The notes under the pieces: generated by a model
What the model was told of the DNA's origin: nothing
The model's input: the letters and a program-made list of their open reading frames with translations, nothing else
The model's database searches: none
From: Bacteroidales bacterium
GTDB taxonomy: Bacteria; Bacteroidota; Bacteroidia; Bacteroidales; P3
DNA: 41,217 nt
Direction of reading: 5' to 3'
Assembly (NCBI GenBank): GCA_016283175.1
Contig: JAEEMK010000056.1
Coordinates: 1 to 41,217, forward strand
In this document: positions 1 through 8,650 of the stretch, piece after piece
Numbering within the stretch: position 1 is the stretch's first letter
How the letters are laid out: each line of letters begins with the position of its first letter
Position numbers and translations under genes: made by a program

Positions 1-522
1 CATCCGGCCGAGTTCACCAAGATTGGCGACAAGATTGACGTCATCGTTCTCGAAGTCGATGCCGAAAACCGCCGCCTCAGCCTCGGCCACAAGCAGCTCG
101 AGGAGAACCCGTGGGATGTCTATGAAAGCATCTTCACCGTCGGTTCAGTACACCAGGGCACCATCAGCCAGATAAACGACAAGGGCGCCACCGTTACGCT
201 GCCCTACGGCGTTGAAGGCTTCGCCCCGATGCGTCACCTTGAGAAAGCCGACAAGAGCAAAGCCAAGAACGGCGAAACCCTCGACTTCAAGGTCATCGAA
301 TTCTCGAAAGAGAACAAGAAAATCATCGTTTCGCACACCCGCGTCAACCAGGACGGTGTCGAAGAGACCCGCACCGACGACAGCGAGGCCAAGAAAGAGC
401 GCGCCACCAAGAAGACTGTCAAGAAAATCAACGACACTCTTGAGAAGACCACTCTCGGCGACCTCGATGTGCTCGCCAACCTGAAAGAGGAACTGGAGAA
501 AGCCGACGAAGGCGACAAATAA
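1..522 (+). CDS. rpsA: 30S ribosomal protein S1, C-terminal part (5' truncated by window edge)
   Basis: Reading frame 1 is open from the first base to TAA at 520-522. The translation starts HPAEFTKIGDKIDVIVLEVD and contains two S1/OB-fold repeats: the end of one (with RRLSLGHKQLEENPW) and a complete one starting near VGSVHQGTISQINDKGATV and running to KKIIVSHTR. This is the RNA-binding repeat pattern of ribosomal protein S1, which helps the 30S subunit bind mRNA. The tail is acidic and lysine-rich, as in Bacteroidales S1. The start lies outside the window, so total length and number of repeats are unknown. A strong intrinsic terminator follows directly. Confidence 0.93.
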   Translation, partial: HPAEFTKIGDKIDVIVLEVDAENRRLSLGHKQLEENPWDVYESIFTVGSVHQGTISQINDKGATVTLPYGVEGFAPMRHLEKADKSKAKNGETLDFKVIEFSKENKKIIVSHTRVNQDGVEETRTDDSEAKKERATKKTVKKINDTLEKTTLGDLDVLANLKEELEKADEGDK

Positions 523-548
523 CAATCCCCAACCTCCAAACGGAAAGA

Positions 549-582
549 GAGAGGACTGCCAATTGGCAGTCCTCTTTTTTTT
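549..582 (+). terminator. Rho-independent terminator of rpsA
   Basis: GAGGACTGCC-AATT-GGCAGTCCTC (551-574) forms a perfect 10-bp stem with a 4-nt loop. It is followed by a run of eight T. It lies 28 nt after the rpsA stop codon. Confidence 0.93.
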
Positions 583-589
583 GCGCGCG

Positions 590-648
590 GCCGCCCGGTT
601 AAAACGACACCTACCCCCGTTTTTCCCTGTCATATGTACAGTATTTGT
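590..648 (+). repeat. Direct repeat, copy 1, ending in a truncated palindrome arm
   Basis: The 59 bp from GCCGCCCGGTT to GTATTTGT recur at 688-746 with two differences (A/G both times). The right end, CATATGTACAGTATTTGT, is the outer third of the left arm of the palindrome at 725-827. In this copy the arm then breaks off into unrelated sequence (CACAAGCTCC). It looks like a tandem duplication in which this copy lost the rest of the palindrome. Confidence 0.85.
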
Positions 649-687
649 CACAAGCTCCGGTGGAGCGCGTGGAGAAGCCTGCGCGCC

Positions 688-746
688 GCCGCCCGGTTAA
701 GACGACGCCTACCCCCGTTTTTCCCTGTCATATGTACAGTATTTGT
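688..746 (+). repeat. Direct repeat, copy 2, leading into the intact palindrome
   Basis: Second copy of the 59-bp repeat at 590-648, offset by 98 bp. Here the sequence continues into the full palindromic element. Confidence 0.85.
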
Positions 747-827
747 ACAGTATATGTACAGTATATGTACGCTTCAGAAGCGTACAAATACTGTACATAT
801 ACTGTACAAATACTGTACATATGACAG
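725..827. repeat. Palindromic element 1 (about 100-bp inverted repeat with 11-bp internal repeats)
   Basis: Left arm 725-774 and right arm 778-827 are reverse complements over 50 bp with a single mismatch, around a 3-nt centre (CAG). Each arm starts at CATATGTACAG and holds three consecutive 11-bp units of the type TGTACAGTATN, then TGTACGCTT. The same design occurs at 12708-12806 and 41123-41217. It does not end in a T-run and is not placed like a terminator, because rpsA already has one at 549-582. Function is unknown. It could be a REP/MITE-type dispersed repeat, a protein-binding array or a structured RNA. Confidence 0.92.
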
Positions 828-1103
828 AGAATGTATATCGAAAGAACAATTAAACAAGCCTGTAATAACAGTTGAGACAAAATGAAAAACAAACGTGTGC
901 CAAGTGCTGTTTTTCAGGAAAAAGAAAAAAAATTTCACTATTTTTACAGCAAAATGGGCTTTTTTTGTGACTATATATAATGAACGGCTACATTTCGCGT
1001 TATCTGTTCCGGTACGGATAATAGCAACAACCATCGACAGCGAACTTAAAAACCGTTCACCGACAAAAACAATATCAGAAAAAAAACAATAAAACAGTAC
1101 GAT
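828..1103. other. AT-rich leader region upstream of the first T9SS cargo gene
   Basis: This stretch has no supported gene. A weak Bacteroidota-type promoter candidate is TTTG at 964-967 with TACATTTC at 989-996. The spacer is 21 nt and the -7 box has one mismatch. It would give a leader of roughly 100 nt. Nothing else recognisable was seen. Confidence 0.35.
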
Positions 1104-3914
1104 ATGAAAACAATAAGATTATTAGCAGCAGTCGCAATGTTGGCAATACTGTGCAACGTAGGCAACGCGCAAACCAGACCTACCTACCCGCAGAATGAGA
1201 ACTGTCCGGGACTGAAGAACCCCTCTAATTTCACCTTCGGCGGAGGTTGGACAGGATATACAGGCGGTTCGGGCACCAAGCAAAGCAATCTCAGCACCTG
1301 CACAACACCAGGTTACAGTGCACTCACACAGGTACCGAGCGCCAGCCAGCTGGAAAGCCAGGCCACCTCGTCGTCGTGCTCGGGCAACAGTTCCAGCTCG
1401 CAAAACATTGACGGTCAGGCTGACTGCTCAAAGCGTTTCGTTATCAAAGGCGGAAACAACACTTCGCAGCTCGGCGACCCCGCCAACGGCGGCCAGCTGA
1501 CCTATCTGCCTCCCGACACATCGTACCACACCTCAATACGCCTGGGTAACTACTGCACAGGCGCCGAAGTGGAGCAGCTTACATACCAGATGACCATCAA
1601 CCCCAACAACGCTATGGTTGTTATATGGTACGCTATGTCACTTCAATATGCAGGCCACCCGACAGGCCAGAACCCCGAATTCTCGATTATCGTCGAGAAA
1701 CAGCAAAAGAATGCCCAAGGCAATCCTGTCTATGATGCCAACGGCAACCCCGTATGGGAACTTGCCGGCCAGTCGATGTGCTACATCAAAGAGGCACCGA
1801 CATCATCGCAGCTGAACAACCTGCCAGCCGGAATGCACAACTACAACAGCCAAAACATCTGGAAAGAGTGGAACAAGGTTATGGTCAACCTCTACGACCT
1901 GATGTATCAGAATGTGCAAATCAAAATCACCGCCGGCGACTGCTCACAGCACGGCCACTACGCAGCCTGCTACTTTGCCGGTGAGTGCCAGCCTATGAAG
2001 CTGAGCGCCAACGGCTGTGCAGCAGGCGAGTCGAACGCTGTGGCTCTCATAAAGGCTCCCAAGGGTGCCGTCAGCTATGCCTGGTATCGCAGCAAGACCG
2101 GCAAACTGACCGGCGACGACCGAAGCAACGACAACAGCTATGTGCTGATTCAAGGTGAAACGAACGACAGCCTGGGCTGCATCGTCGACCACTTCATCCG
2201 CACTGACAACCTCGACACGGTGACACAGAGCACATTTATGTGCAAGATGACCACCGTGATGAACGAATCCTACCCGATTGTTTCGAGCATCTTCACCGAC
2301 GTGGGAAACACCAAGCCGACCATCCACATCGACAGCGCCCTCGACTGCAACGCCGGCATCACACTGACCGAGCTGAGCTACACTCCCTATGCTCCCGACG
2401 ACACCAACCAGGTTGACCCCACAGCAACCATATGGAGATACTACACAACCAACCCGCCAACCGACCAGAGCCTGTTCCACACTGACACCGGTGCCGTTTC
2501 GAGCTGCACCTTCAACAGCGCCAGCAACAACTACAGCGTGAAAGTGCGCACCAGTGCTGTCGACCGCACCTGCTGGAACGAGAAAACCATACCTATACGT
2601 ACCGTCAAAAGCCCCATACCACGCGTAATGATTGACCGCAACAACCGTTGCAAGGGCGACACCGTGACTCTCACCGACCTGACACCGCAATCGGGCTACC
2701 ACCGCTGGACGTTTGCATCGCCCGATACAAGCTACGAGACACAGATGCCCGTGACGCAGATGATCGTGGACACCACCACCACCGTAACGCTCCGCACCCG
2801 CAGCAAGGACTACTATATGGCCGACACCACAGGCGACGGTATTGTGGAACGTGTGTACTGCTATTCCGACACAACATTCACCATCTTTGTGCAGGATTAT
2901 CCCAAGCTGACTGTTTCGGGCGACACAATAGTCTGCAACGGCGACCAGTCGAACGTGACGGTGACGAGCGAAAACGTCAACAACTGCACCTACAACTGGT
3001 ATCAGGTGATGAACGGCACAACCCCGGTTGTGGAGAACAATGACCATCTGGTGACCAGCATCTCGGCCGACCGCCGCTACTATGTCAAGGTCACCAGCCC
3101 ATTCGGCTGCATCAGTTGGGACAGCATAAACCTCTATCTTGTCAACCCCGACTTGAGGATTCTGGGCGAAAAGGATAAGATATGCACCGGCGACTCAACG
3201 ACACTGATTGCCGGCCGCGCAGCCACCTTCACCTGGACTTCCAACCCGCCCGACCCCGTTCTGAACAACGCCGTCAACGATTCGGTCATCACCGTCTCGC
3301 CCGACGTCACCACCATCTACACCGTCGTGGGACACGGCACCAACAACTGCAGCACCACACCGCTGTCGAAGAAAATCACAGTCTATCCCTATCCAATTAT
3401 GCAAGTAGGCCTTACACCCGACTATATTGACTCGGAGAACCCGTCGGTGCAGTTTGCCGACCTGTCGGAAAACGGCACCAGCTCGCTGTGGAACTTTGGC
3501 AACGGCAACACCTCGACAACACGCACCGTTGTGTTCACCTTCACCGACCTGAGCCAGGATTCCATCCTCATCAGCCTTGTCACCGCCAACGCCATAGGAT
3601 GTACCAACGACACCTCGTTCTACATCCCCGTGGGCATCTTTGCAGTGTGGTTCCCCAACGCCTTCACGCCCAAGCTGGAGACCAACAATACATTCAAACC
3701 ATTCACGGCCAACAACCTCGAAGACTACGAGCTTTACATCTTCGACCGCGGCGGCAATATGGTCTTCTCAACCACCGACATTGAAGAGGGCTGGGACGGC
3801 ACCTACAAAGGCAACGACTGCAAGCAGGGCAGCTACGTCTACATTGCCAAATACCGCCGTCAGGGCATAGAGCGCCTGATGTCGCAGAAAGGCACACTGA
3901 CACTGATACGATAA
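1104..3914 (+). CDS. Secreted T9SS cargo protein with type B sorting domain, paralogue 1
   Basis: A 936-residue exported protein. Residues 1-23 are a Sec signal peptide (MKTIRLLAAVAMLAILCNVGNAQ). Residues about 24-400 form a Cys-, Asn- and Ser-rich region I do not recognise. The middle and later parts look like Ig/PKD-type beta-sandwich repeats, for example the segment containing SENGTSSLWNFGNGNTST before the C-terminus. The last 85 residues are a gliding-motility-associated C-terminal domain (T9SS type B sorting signal, TIGR04131-like): VWFPNAFTPKLETNNTFKPF, then LYIFDRGGNM, then EEGWDGTYKGNDC and GSYVYIAKYRR. It is therefore probably exported through the outer membrane by T9SS and acts at the cell surface or outside. 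A near-twin follows 24 nt downstream. The ligand or function of the N-terminal region is unknown. Confidence 0.88.
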   Translation: MKTIRLLAAVAMLAILCNVGNAQTRPTYPQNENCPGLKNPSNFTFGGGWTGYTGGSGTKQSNLSTCTTPGYSALTQVPSASQLESQATSSSCSGNSSSSQNIDGQADCSKRFVIKGGNNTSQLGDPANGGQLTYLPPDTSYHTSIRLGNYCTGAEVEQLTYQMTINPNNAMVVIWYAMSLQYAGHPTGQNPEFSIIVEKQQKNAQGNPVYDANGNPVWELAGQSMCYIKEAPTSSQLNNLPAGMHNYNSQNIWKEWNKVMVNLYDLMYQNVQIKITAGDCSQHGHYAACYFAGECQPMKLSANGCAAGESNAVALIKAPKGAVSYAWYRSKTGKLTGDDRSNDNSYVLIQGETNDSLGCIVDHFIRTDNLDTVTQSTFMCKMTTVMNESYPIVSSIFTDVGNTKPTIHIDSALDCNAGITLTELSYTPYAPDDTNQVDPTATIWRYYTTNPPTDQSLFHTDTGAVSSCTFNSASNNYSVKVRTSAVDRTCWNEKTIPIRTVKSPIPRVMIDRNNRCKGDTVTLTDLTPQSGYHRWTFASPDTSYETQMPVTQMIVDTTTTVTLRTRSKDYYMADTTGDGIVERVYCYSDTTFTIFVQDYPKLTVSGDTIVCNGDQSNVTVTSENVNNCTYNWYQVMNGTTPVVENNDHLVTSISADRRYYVKVTSPFGCISWDSINLYLVNPDLRILGEKDKICTGDSTTLIAGRAATFTWTSNPPDPVLNNAVNDSVITVSPDVTTIYTVVGHGTNNCSTTPLSKKITVYPYPIMQVGLTPDYIDSENPSVQFADLSENGTSSLWNFGNGNTSTTRTVVFTFTDLSQDSILISLVTANAIGCTNDTSFYIPVGIFAVWFPNAFTPKLETNNTFKPFTANNLEDYELYIFDRGGNMVFSTTDIEEGWDGTYKGNDCKQGSYVYIAKYRRQGIERLMSQKGTLTLIR

Positions 3915-3938
3915 ACCAACTTTGAAAGGGAAAAAGCT

Positions 3939-6749
3939 ATGAGAAAAACATTCTTTCTTATAATCGCACTGGTGTACCTGTGCTGTGCAGGCAACGCGCA
4001 AACCAGACCCACCTACCCGCAGAATGAGAACTGTCCGGGACTGAAGAACCCTTCGAATTTCACCTTCGGCGGAGCCTGGTCAGGATATACAGGCGGTTCG
4101 GGCACCAAGCAAGGCAATCTCAGCACCTGCACAACACCTGGATACAGTGCACTCACACAGGTACCGAACGCCAGCCAGCTGGAAAGCCAGGCCACCTCGT
4201 CGACGTGCTACGGCAATAGCTCCGGTTCGCAAAATATTGACGGTCAGGCCGACTGCTCAAAACGTTTCGTTATCAAAGGCGGAAACAACACTTCGCAGCT
4301 CGGAGACCCCGCCAACGGCGGCCAGCTGACCTATCTGCCTCCCGACACATCGTACCACACCTCAATACGCCTGGGCAACTACTGCACAGGTGGCGAAGTG
4401 GAGCAGCTTACATACCAGATGACCATCAACCCCAACAACGCTATGGTTGTTATATGGTACGCAATGTCACTTGAATATGCAGGCCACCCGGCAGGCCAGA
4501 ACCCCGAATTCTCGATTATCGTCGAGAAACAGCAAAAGAATTCACAAGGCAATCCTGTCTTTGATGCCAACGGCAACCCCGTATGGGAACTTGCCGGCCA
4601 GTCGATGTGCTACATCAAAGAGGCACCGACACAATCGCAGTTGAGCAACCTGCCAGCCGGAATGCACAACTACAACAGCCAAAACATCTGGAAAGAGTGG
4701 AACAAGGTTATGGTCAACCTCTACGACCTGATGTATCAGAATGTGCGAATCAAAATCACAACCGGTGACTGTTCTCCACAGGGTCACTATGCAGCCTGCT
4801 ACTTTGCCGGCGAGTGCCAGCCTATGAAGCTGAGCGCCAACGGCTGTGCAGCAGGCGAGTCGAATGCCGTGGCTCTCATAAAGGCTCCCAAGGGTGCCGT
4901 CAGCTATGCCTGGTATCGCAGCAAGACCGGCAAACTGACCGGCGACGACCGAAGCAACGACAACAGCTATGTGCTGATTCAAGGTGAGACGGACGACAGC
5001 CTGGGCTGCATCGTCGAACACTTCATCCGCACCGACAACCTCGACACCGTGACACAGAGCACCTTTATGTGCAAGATGACCACCGTGATGAACGAATCAT
5101 ACCCGATTGTTTCGAGCATCTTCACCGACGTGGGAAACACCAAGCCGGCAATCCATATCGACAGCGCTTTGAACTGTCAAGCAGGCATCACTCTGATGGA
5201 CAACAGTTTTACTCCATACGCTCCCGACGACACCAACAAGGTGGACCACGATGCAACAGTGTGGAGATTCTATTCGAGCAACCCGCCTACCGACCAAACC
5301 CTTGTCGGAACCTACACCGGCGACACCGTTTCACATTTCTACACCAACGGTGGCAACAACTACAGCGTAAAGGTCCGCGTTCGCGCCATTGACAGCACCT
5401 GCTGGAACGAGAAAACCATCCCCATACGCACCATCAAGCCGCCAGTACCACAGATAACCCTGCAGCGCGACAGCCTGTGCGAAGGCGACACCATAGTGGT
5501 ATACAACAGCACACTTGGCGCTGCATATACCGAATGGACCATCCTCGGCAGGGAAGGCGACACCACTCACACCATCACTCCGACCACGGTGGGAAGCTTC
5601 CGTTTCGATACCACCTCGCTGGTTCAACTTCACACACGCAACAACATTCACTACCAAGCCGACACCAACACTGACGGTATTCTTGACAATGTATACTGCT
5701 ATGTCGACACCAACATAACCGTCCACGTCGATGAATACCCCGTACTTGAGGTCACTGGCGACACTATCGTCTGCAACGGTACACAGGCCATAATAAACGT
5801 AAACTCACAGAACCCACAGACCAGATACGACTGGTTTACCTCTATGAGCAGCAACAACCCGCTGCAAAGCAATACCGCTACATTGACCACTATGCCGACA
5901 CACGACGAACGATACTATGTCAAAGCACGCAGCCCATTCAACTGCATCAGCTGGGACAGTATCAACATATATGTTGTCGACCCGCAGCTATCGGTACCCA
6001 TAACGAAAATGTGCGAGAACGACCAAGTGAAACTGTACGCCTCTAACGCATACAGCTACACCTGGACCTCGATGCCCGACGACCCGTCAATGGCAGGCCA
6101 GACCAGCAACGACACACTGACTGTCTCGCCACAAACCACCACAACATACACACTGGTAGGACACGGAATGAACAACTGCTCGGCCGACCCGCTGACAGCC
6201 ACCATCACAGTGTTCCATCATCCCGTACCAACATTCGAGATGAGTCCCTACTTCATCGACTCGGAGGAGCCTGTGGTGACATTCCGCGACGTATCACCGG
6301 GTTCGACATACACATTCTGGGACTTTGGATCGGGCAACACCTCCAACGAGGTTCAGGTACGCCATACCTTTACCGACCTGAGTGAAGATTCCGTTCTCAT
6401 AAAAATGACAACCGGCACCGGTGGCGAATTGCAATGCAACAGAGACACTTCGTTCTATGTTCCCATTGAACTGTTCGCCGTATGGTTCCCAAACGCATTC
6501 ACTCCAGAAGAGAGTACTAACAACACCTTCTCGCTCTTCACCCACAACAATCTTGAATTCTTCAGCATACACATCTATGACCGTCACGGCAACCAAATAC
6601 TATACTCCAACGACCAGAACTTTGTTTGGGACGGTACCTACAACGGCCACCAATGCCCTCTGGGTGTGTATATCTACACCTGCACCTACCGTCGACCCGG
6701 CACAACAGACATCGTGACGCAACGCGGTACGGTGACGCTGCTGCGTTAA
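3939..6749 (+). CDS. Secreted T9SS cargo protein with type B sorting domain, paralogue 2
   Basis: This protein is also 936 residues long. Its signal peptide is different (MRKTFFLIIALVYLCCAGNAQ). From GNAQTRPTYPQNENCPGLKN on, the next roughly 390 residues are almost identical to paralogue 1, in DNA as well as protein. After about residue 405 the two diverge to ordinary paralogue similarity. The C-terminus again carries a type B sorting domain (VWFPNAFTPEESTNNTFSLF, then IHIYDRHGNQ, VWDGTYNGHQCP, GVYIYTCTYRR). An AAAGGGA purine stretch precedes the ATG. The gene lies 24 nt after paralogue 1, so the two are probably co-transcribed. The conserved N-terminal half suggests a shared binding or structural role, while the diverging C-terminal half may be under different selection. 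Confidence 0.88.
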   Translation: MRKTFFLIIALVYLCCAGNAQTRPTYPQNENCPGLKNPSNFTFGGAWSGYTGGSGTKQGNLSTCTTPGYSALTQVPNASQLESQATSSTCYGNSSGSQNIDGQADCSKRFVIKGGNNTSQLGDPANGGQLTYLPPDTSYHTSIRLGNYCTGGEVEQLTYQMTINPNNAMVVIWYAMSLEYAGHPAGQNPEFSIIVEKQQKNSQGNPVFDANGNPVWELAGQSMCYIKEAPTQSQLSNLPAGMHNYNSQNIWKEWNKVMVNLYDLMYQNVRIKITTGDCSPQGHYAACYFAGECQPMKLSANGCAAGESNAVALIKAPKGAVSYAWYRSKTGKLTGDDRSNDNSYVLIQGETDDSLGCIVEHFIRTDNLDTVTQSTFMCKMTTVMNESYPIVSSIFTDVGNTKPAIHIDSALNCQAGITLMDNSFTPYAPDDTNKVDHDATVWRFYSSNPPTDQTLVGTYTGDTVSHFYTNGGNNYSVKVRVRAIDSTCWNEKTIPIRTIKPPVPQITLQRDSLCEGDTIVVYNSTLGAAYTEWTILGREGDTTHTITPTTVGSFRFDTTSLVQLHTRNNIHYQADTNTDGILDNVYCYVDTNITVHVDEYPVLEVTGDTIVCNGTQAIINVNSQNPQTRYDWFTSMSSNNPLQSNTATLTTMPTHDERYYVKARSPFNCISWDSINIYVVDPQLSVPITKMCENDQVKLYASNAYSYTWTSMPDDPSMAGQTSNDTLTVSPQTTTTYTLVGHGMNNCSADPLTATITVFHHPVPTFEMSPYFIDSEEPVVTFRDVSPGSTYTFWDFGSGNTSNEVQVRHTFTDLSEDSVLIKMTTGTGGELQCNRDTSFYVPIELFAVWFPNAFTPEESTNNTFSLFTHNNLEFFSIHIYDRHGNQILYSNDQNFVWDGTYNGHQCPLGVYIYTCTYRRPGTTDIVTQRGTVTLLR

Positions 6750-6754
6750 CCAGA

Positions 6755-8650
6755 ATGACTCCACAGGAGATACTGACCAAATATTGGCACTACGACCGTT
6801 TCCGGCCACTGCAGGAGGAGATTATCGACTCCGTGCTGGCCGGAAACGACACGTTAGCATTGATGCCAACCGGTGGTGGCAAGTCTTTGTGCTACCAGAT
6901 TCCCGCGCTCGCAATGGAAGGAATCACCATCGTGGTTTCGCCACTCATCGCGCTGATGAAAGACCAGGTGCAGCAGCTCAAGGAGAAACACATCAACGCA
7001 AAATACATTGTCTCGGGAATGCCAAAACGCGAAGTAGAGGCAATACTCAACAACTGCATCCACAACAATGTCAAACTGCTCTATGTATCTCCAGAGCGAT
7101 TGCTTAGCCGAACTTTCATCGACCATCTGCGCCAGATGCAGGTATGCCTTATCGCCGTCGACGAGGCACACTGCATCTCACAATGGGGTTTCGACTTTCG
7201 ACCGCCCTACTGCGAAATTGCCCGCATACGTCAATACCACCCTTCGGCACCCGTCATAGCACTTACAGCCACTGCAACACAGGCCGTGGTCAACGACATC
7301 AAGGAAAAACTGGAATTCCACAAAGGACACTTTTTCAAGAACAGTTTTCTGCGCCCCCGACTCTCATACAGCGTCTTCGAAGAAGAAGACAAACAGGGTA
7401 AACTTCTGCGCATAGCCCGTAGCGTTGGTGGCAGCGGCATAGTCTACGTTCGCAACCGCAGACGCACCATCGAAATTGCCAACCTCTTAAATGACAACGG
7501 CATACCCGCCGCAGCATACCACGCAGGCATACCCCTTAAAGACAGAGACCAACGACAGAAGGAATGGCAAGCTTCCAGCCGTGGAGTAATGGTAGCCACA
7601 AACGCCTTCGGTATGGGCATTGACAAGCCCGATGTGCGCTATGTAGTGCACCTCGACCTGCCCGACTCGCCAGAAGCCTACTTTCAAGAGGCCGGACGCG
7701 CCGGTCGCGACGGACATCAAGCATACGCCGTGCAACTATACCAAAAGGACGACATCGAGCGACTGTATGAAGGTTTGGAACGCGACTTCCCGACACTTGA
7801 CTATATCCGGAACGTCTACCGTGCCATCTGCAACTTTTACCAAATCCCCATAGGTGCAGGACAAGACAGCCGGTTCGATTTCGAATTGGAACAGATTTGC
7901 AAGAACTACGGTCTTGATGTCTACAAATTTTTCAGTGCTCTTAAATTTCTCGAACGCGAAGGACTTGTCAACCTGCCAGAACACAGCGAGCTCCAATCGC
8001 GCCTGTTCATCACCATCAACAAAGAAGAGCTCTACCGATTCCAAGTTTCCGACCGCGAAGCTGGTGATATGCTGACATCGATACTGCGACTGTACGGCGG
8101 ATTGTTCACCGATTTCACGCCCATAAGCGAAAACCTCATTGCACAACGCTGCGGCAAAACAGAGACCCAGGTCTGCAATATGCTCAAAAATCTGCATCGT
8201 CTGCAGATTGCAGAATACATACCAAAGACCGTCAAGCCGCAGATTGTCTTCACAACACCGCGCATTGACATAAAAGACCTTTACGTCAGCGACCGCAACT
8301 ACAAAATGCTGAAAGAGTCCGCACGGCATCGCCGCGAAGCTATGGTGGCATACGTCACCAACACCAGCGAATGCCGCAGCCGTCAGCTATTGCATTATTT
8401 CGGCGAGGACGACAGTCCTGAATGCGGTGTATGCGACGTATGTCTTGCCCGCAAAAAAGAGCAGCGACTATCGCCAGAAGAGTCCATCAAAAACGAACTG
8501 GGAAAAGAAACAATGACCATCAAGCAGTTGGCCGAACGACTTCCACAGATAGACAAAGAAACACTTGTAGAAACAGTGCGACATTTGCTCGACCGAGGCG
8601 AACTAAAGGTCGATCAAGATTTCGCCATTAGCTGTTGTAGCTCTGTATAA
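6755..8650 (+). CDS. recQ: RecQ-family ATP-dependent DNA helicase
   Basis: A 631-residue 3'-5' DNA helicase of the RecQ family, involved in recombination and fork repair. Visible motifs, in order: Walker A LMPTGGGKSLCYQIPAL, Walker B/DEAH box VDEAHCISQWGFDFRP, motif VI EAGRAGRDGH, and a zinc-binding cysteine set (one Cys in SECRSRQLLHYF, then CGVCDVC). A winged-helix region follows. No HRDC domain is visible at the C-terminus, consistent with the shorter Bacteroidota RecQ type. The ATG at 6755 is chosen because MTPQEILTKYWHYDRFRPLQ is the normal RecQ N-terminus. An upstream in-frame ATG at 6626 would lie inside the preceding gene. The start is 5 nt after that gene's stop, and the 3' end overlaps maf by 37 bp. 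Confidence 0.95.
   Translation: MTPQEILTKYWHYDRFRPLQEEIIDSVLAGNDTLALMPTGGGKSLCYQIPALAMEGITIVVSPLIALMKDQVQQLKEKHINAKYIVSGMPKREVEAILNNCIHNNVKLLYVSPERLLSRTFIDHLRQMQVCLIAVDEAHCISQWGFDFRPPYCEIARIRQYHPSAPVIALTATATQAVVNDIKEKLEFHKGHFFKNSFLRPRLSYSVFEEEDKQGKLLRIARSVGGSGIVYVRNRRRTIEIANLLNDNGIPAAAYHAGIPLKDRDQRQKEWQASSRGVMVATNAFGMGIDKPDVRYVVHLDLPDSPEAYFQEAGRAGRDGHQAYAVQLYQKDDIERLYEGLERDFPTLDYIRNVYRAICNFYQIPIGAGQDSRFDFELEQICKNYGLDVYKFFSALKFLEREGLVNLPEHSELQSRLFITINKEELYRFQVSDREAGDMLTSILRLYGGLFTDFTPISENLIAQRCGKTETQVCNMLKNLHRLQIAEYIPKTVKPQIVFTTPRIDIKDLYVSDRNYKMLKESARHRREAMVAYVTNTSECRSRQLLHYFGEDDSPECGVCDVCLARKKEQRLSPEESIKNELGKETMTIKQLAERLPQIDKETLVETVRHLLDRGELKVDQDFAISCCSSV

Noticed and set aside
725-827. CRISPR array or simple tandem repeat
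   Set aside because: The 11-bp units have no spacers between them and are arranged as two mirror-image arms. No cas genes are present.
725-827. Rho-independent terminator
   Set aside because: There is no T-run after the hairpin, the stem is far longer than normal, it is AT-rich and rpsA already has a clear terminator upstream.
1944-3047. 367-codon open frame on the minus strand
   Set aside because: It is antisense to the first T9SS cargo gene and composed of His/Val/Gly-rich shadow sequence.
6626-6754. Upstream start for recQ
   Set aside because: It would overlap the preceding cargo gene by 124 bp and add a 43-residue Arg/His-rich tail not seen in RecQ. ATG 6755 gives the normal N-terminus.
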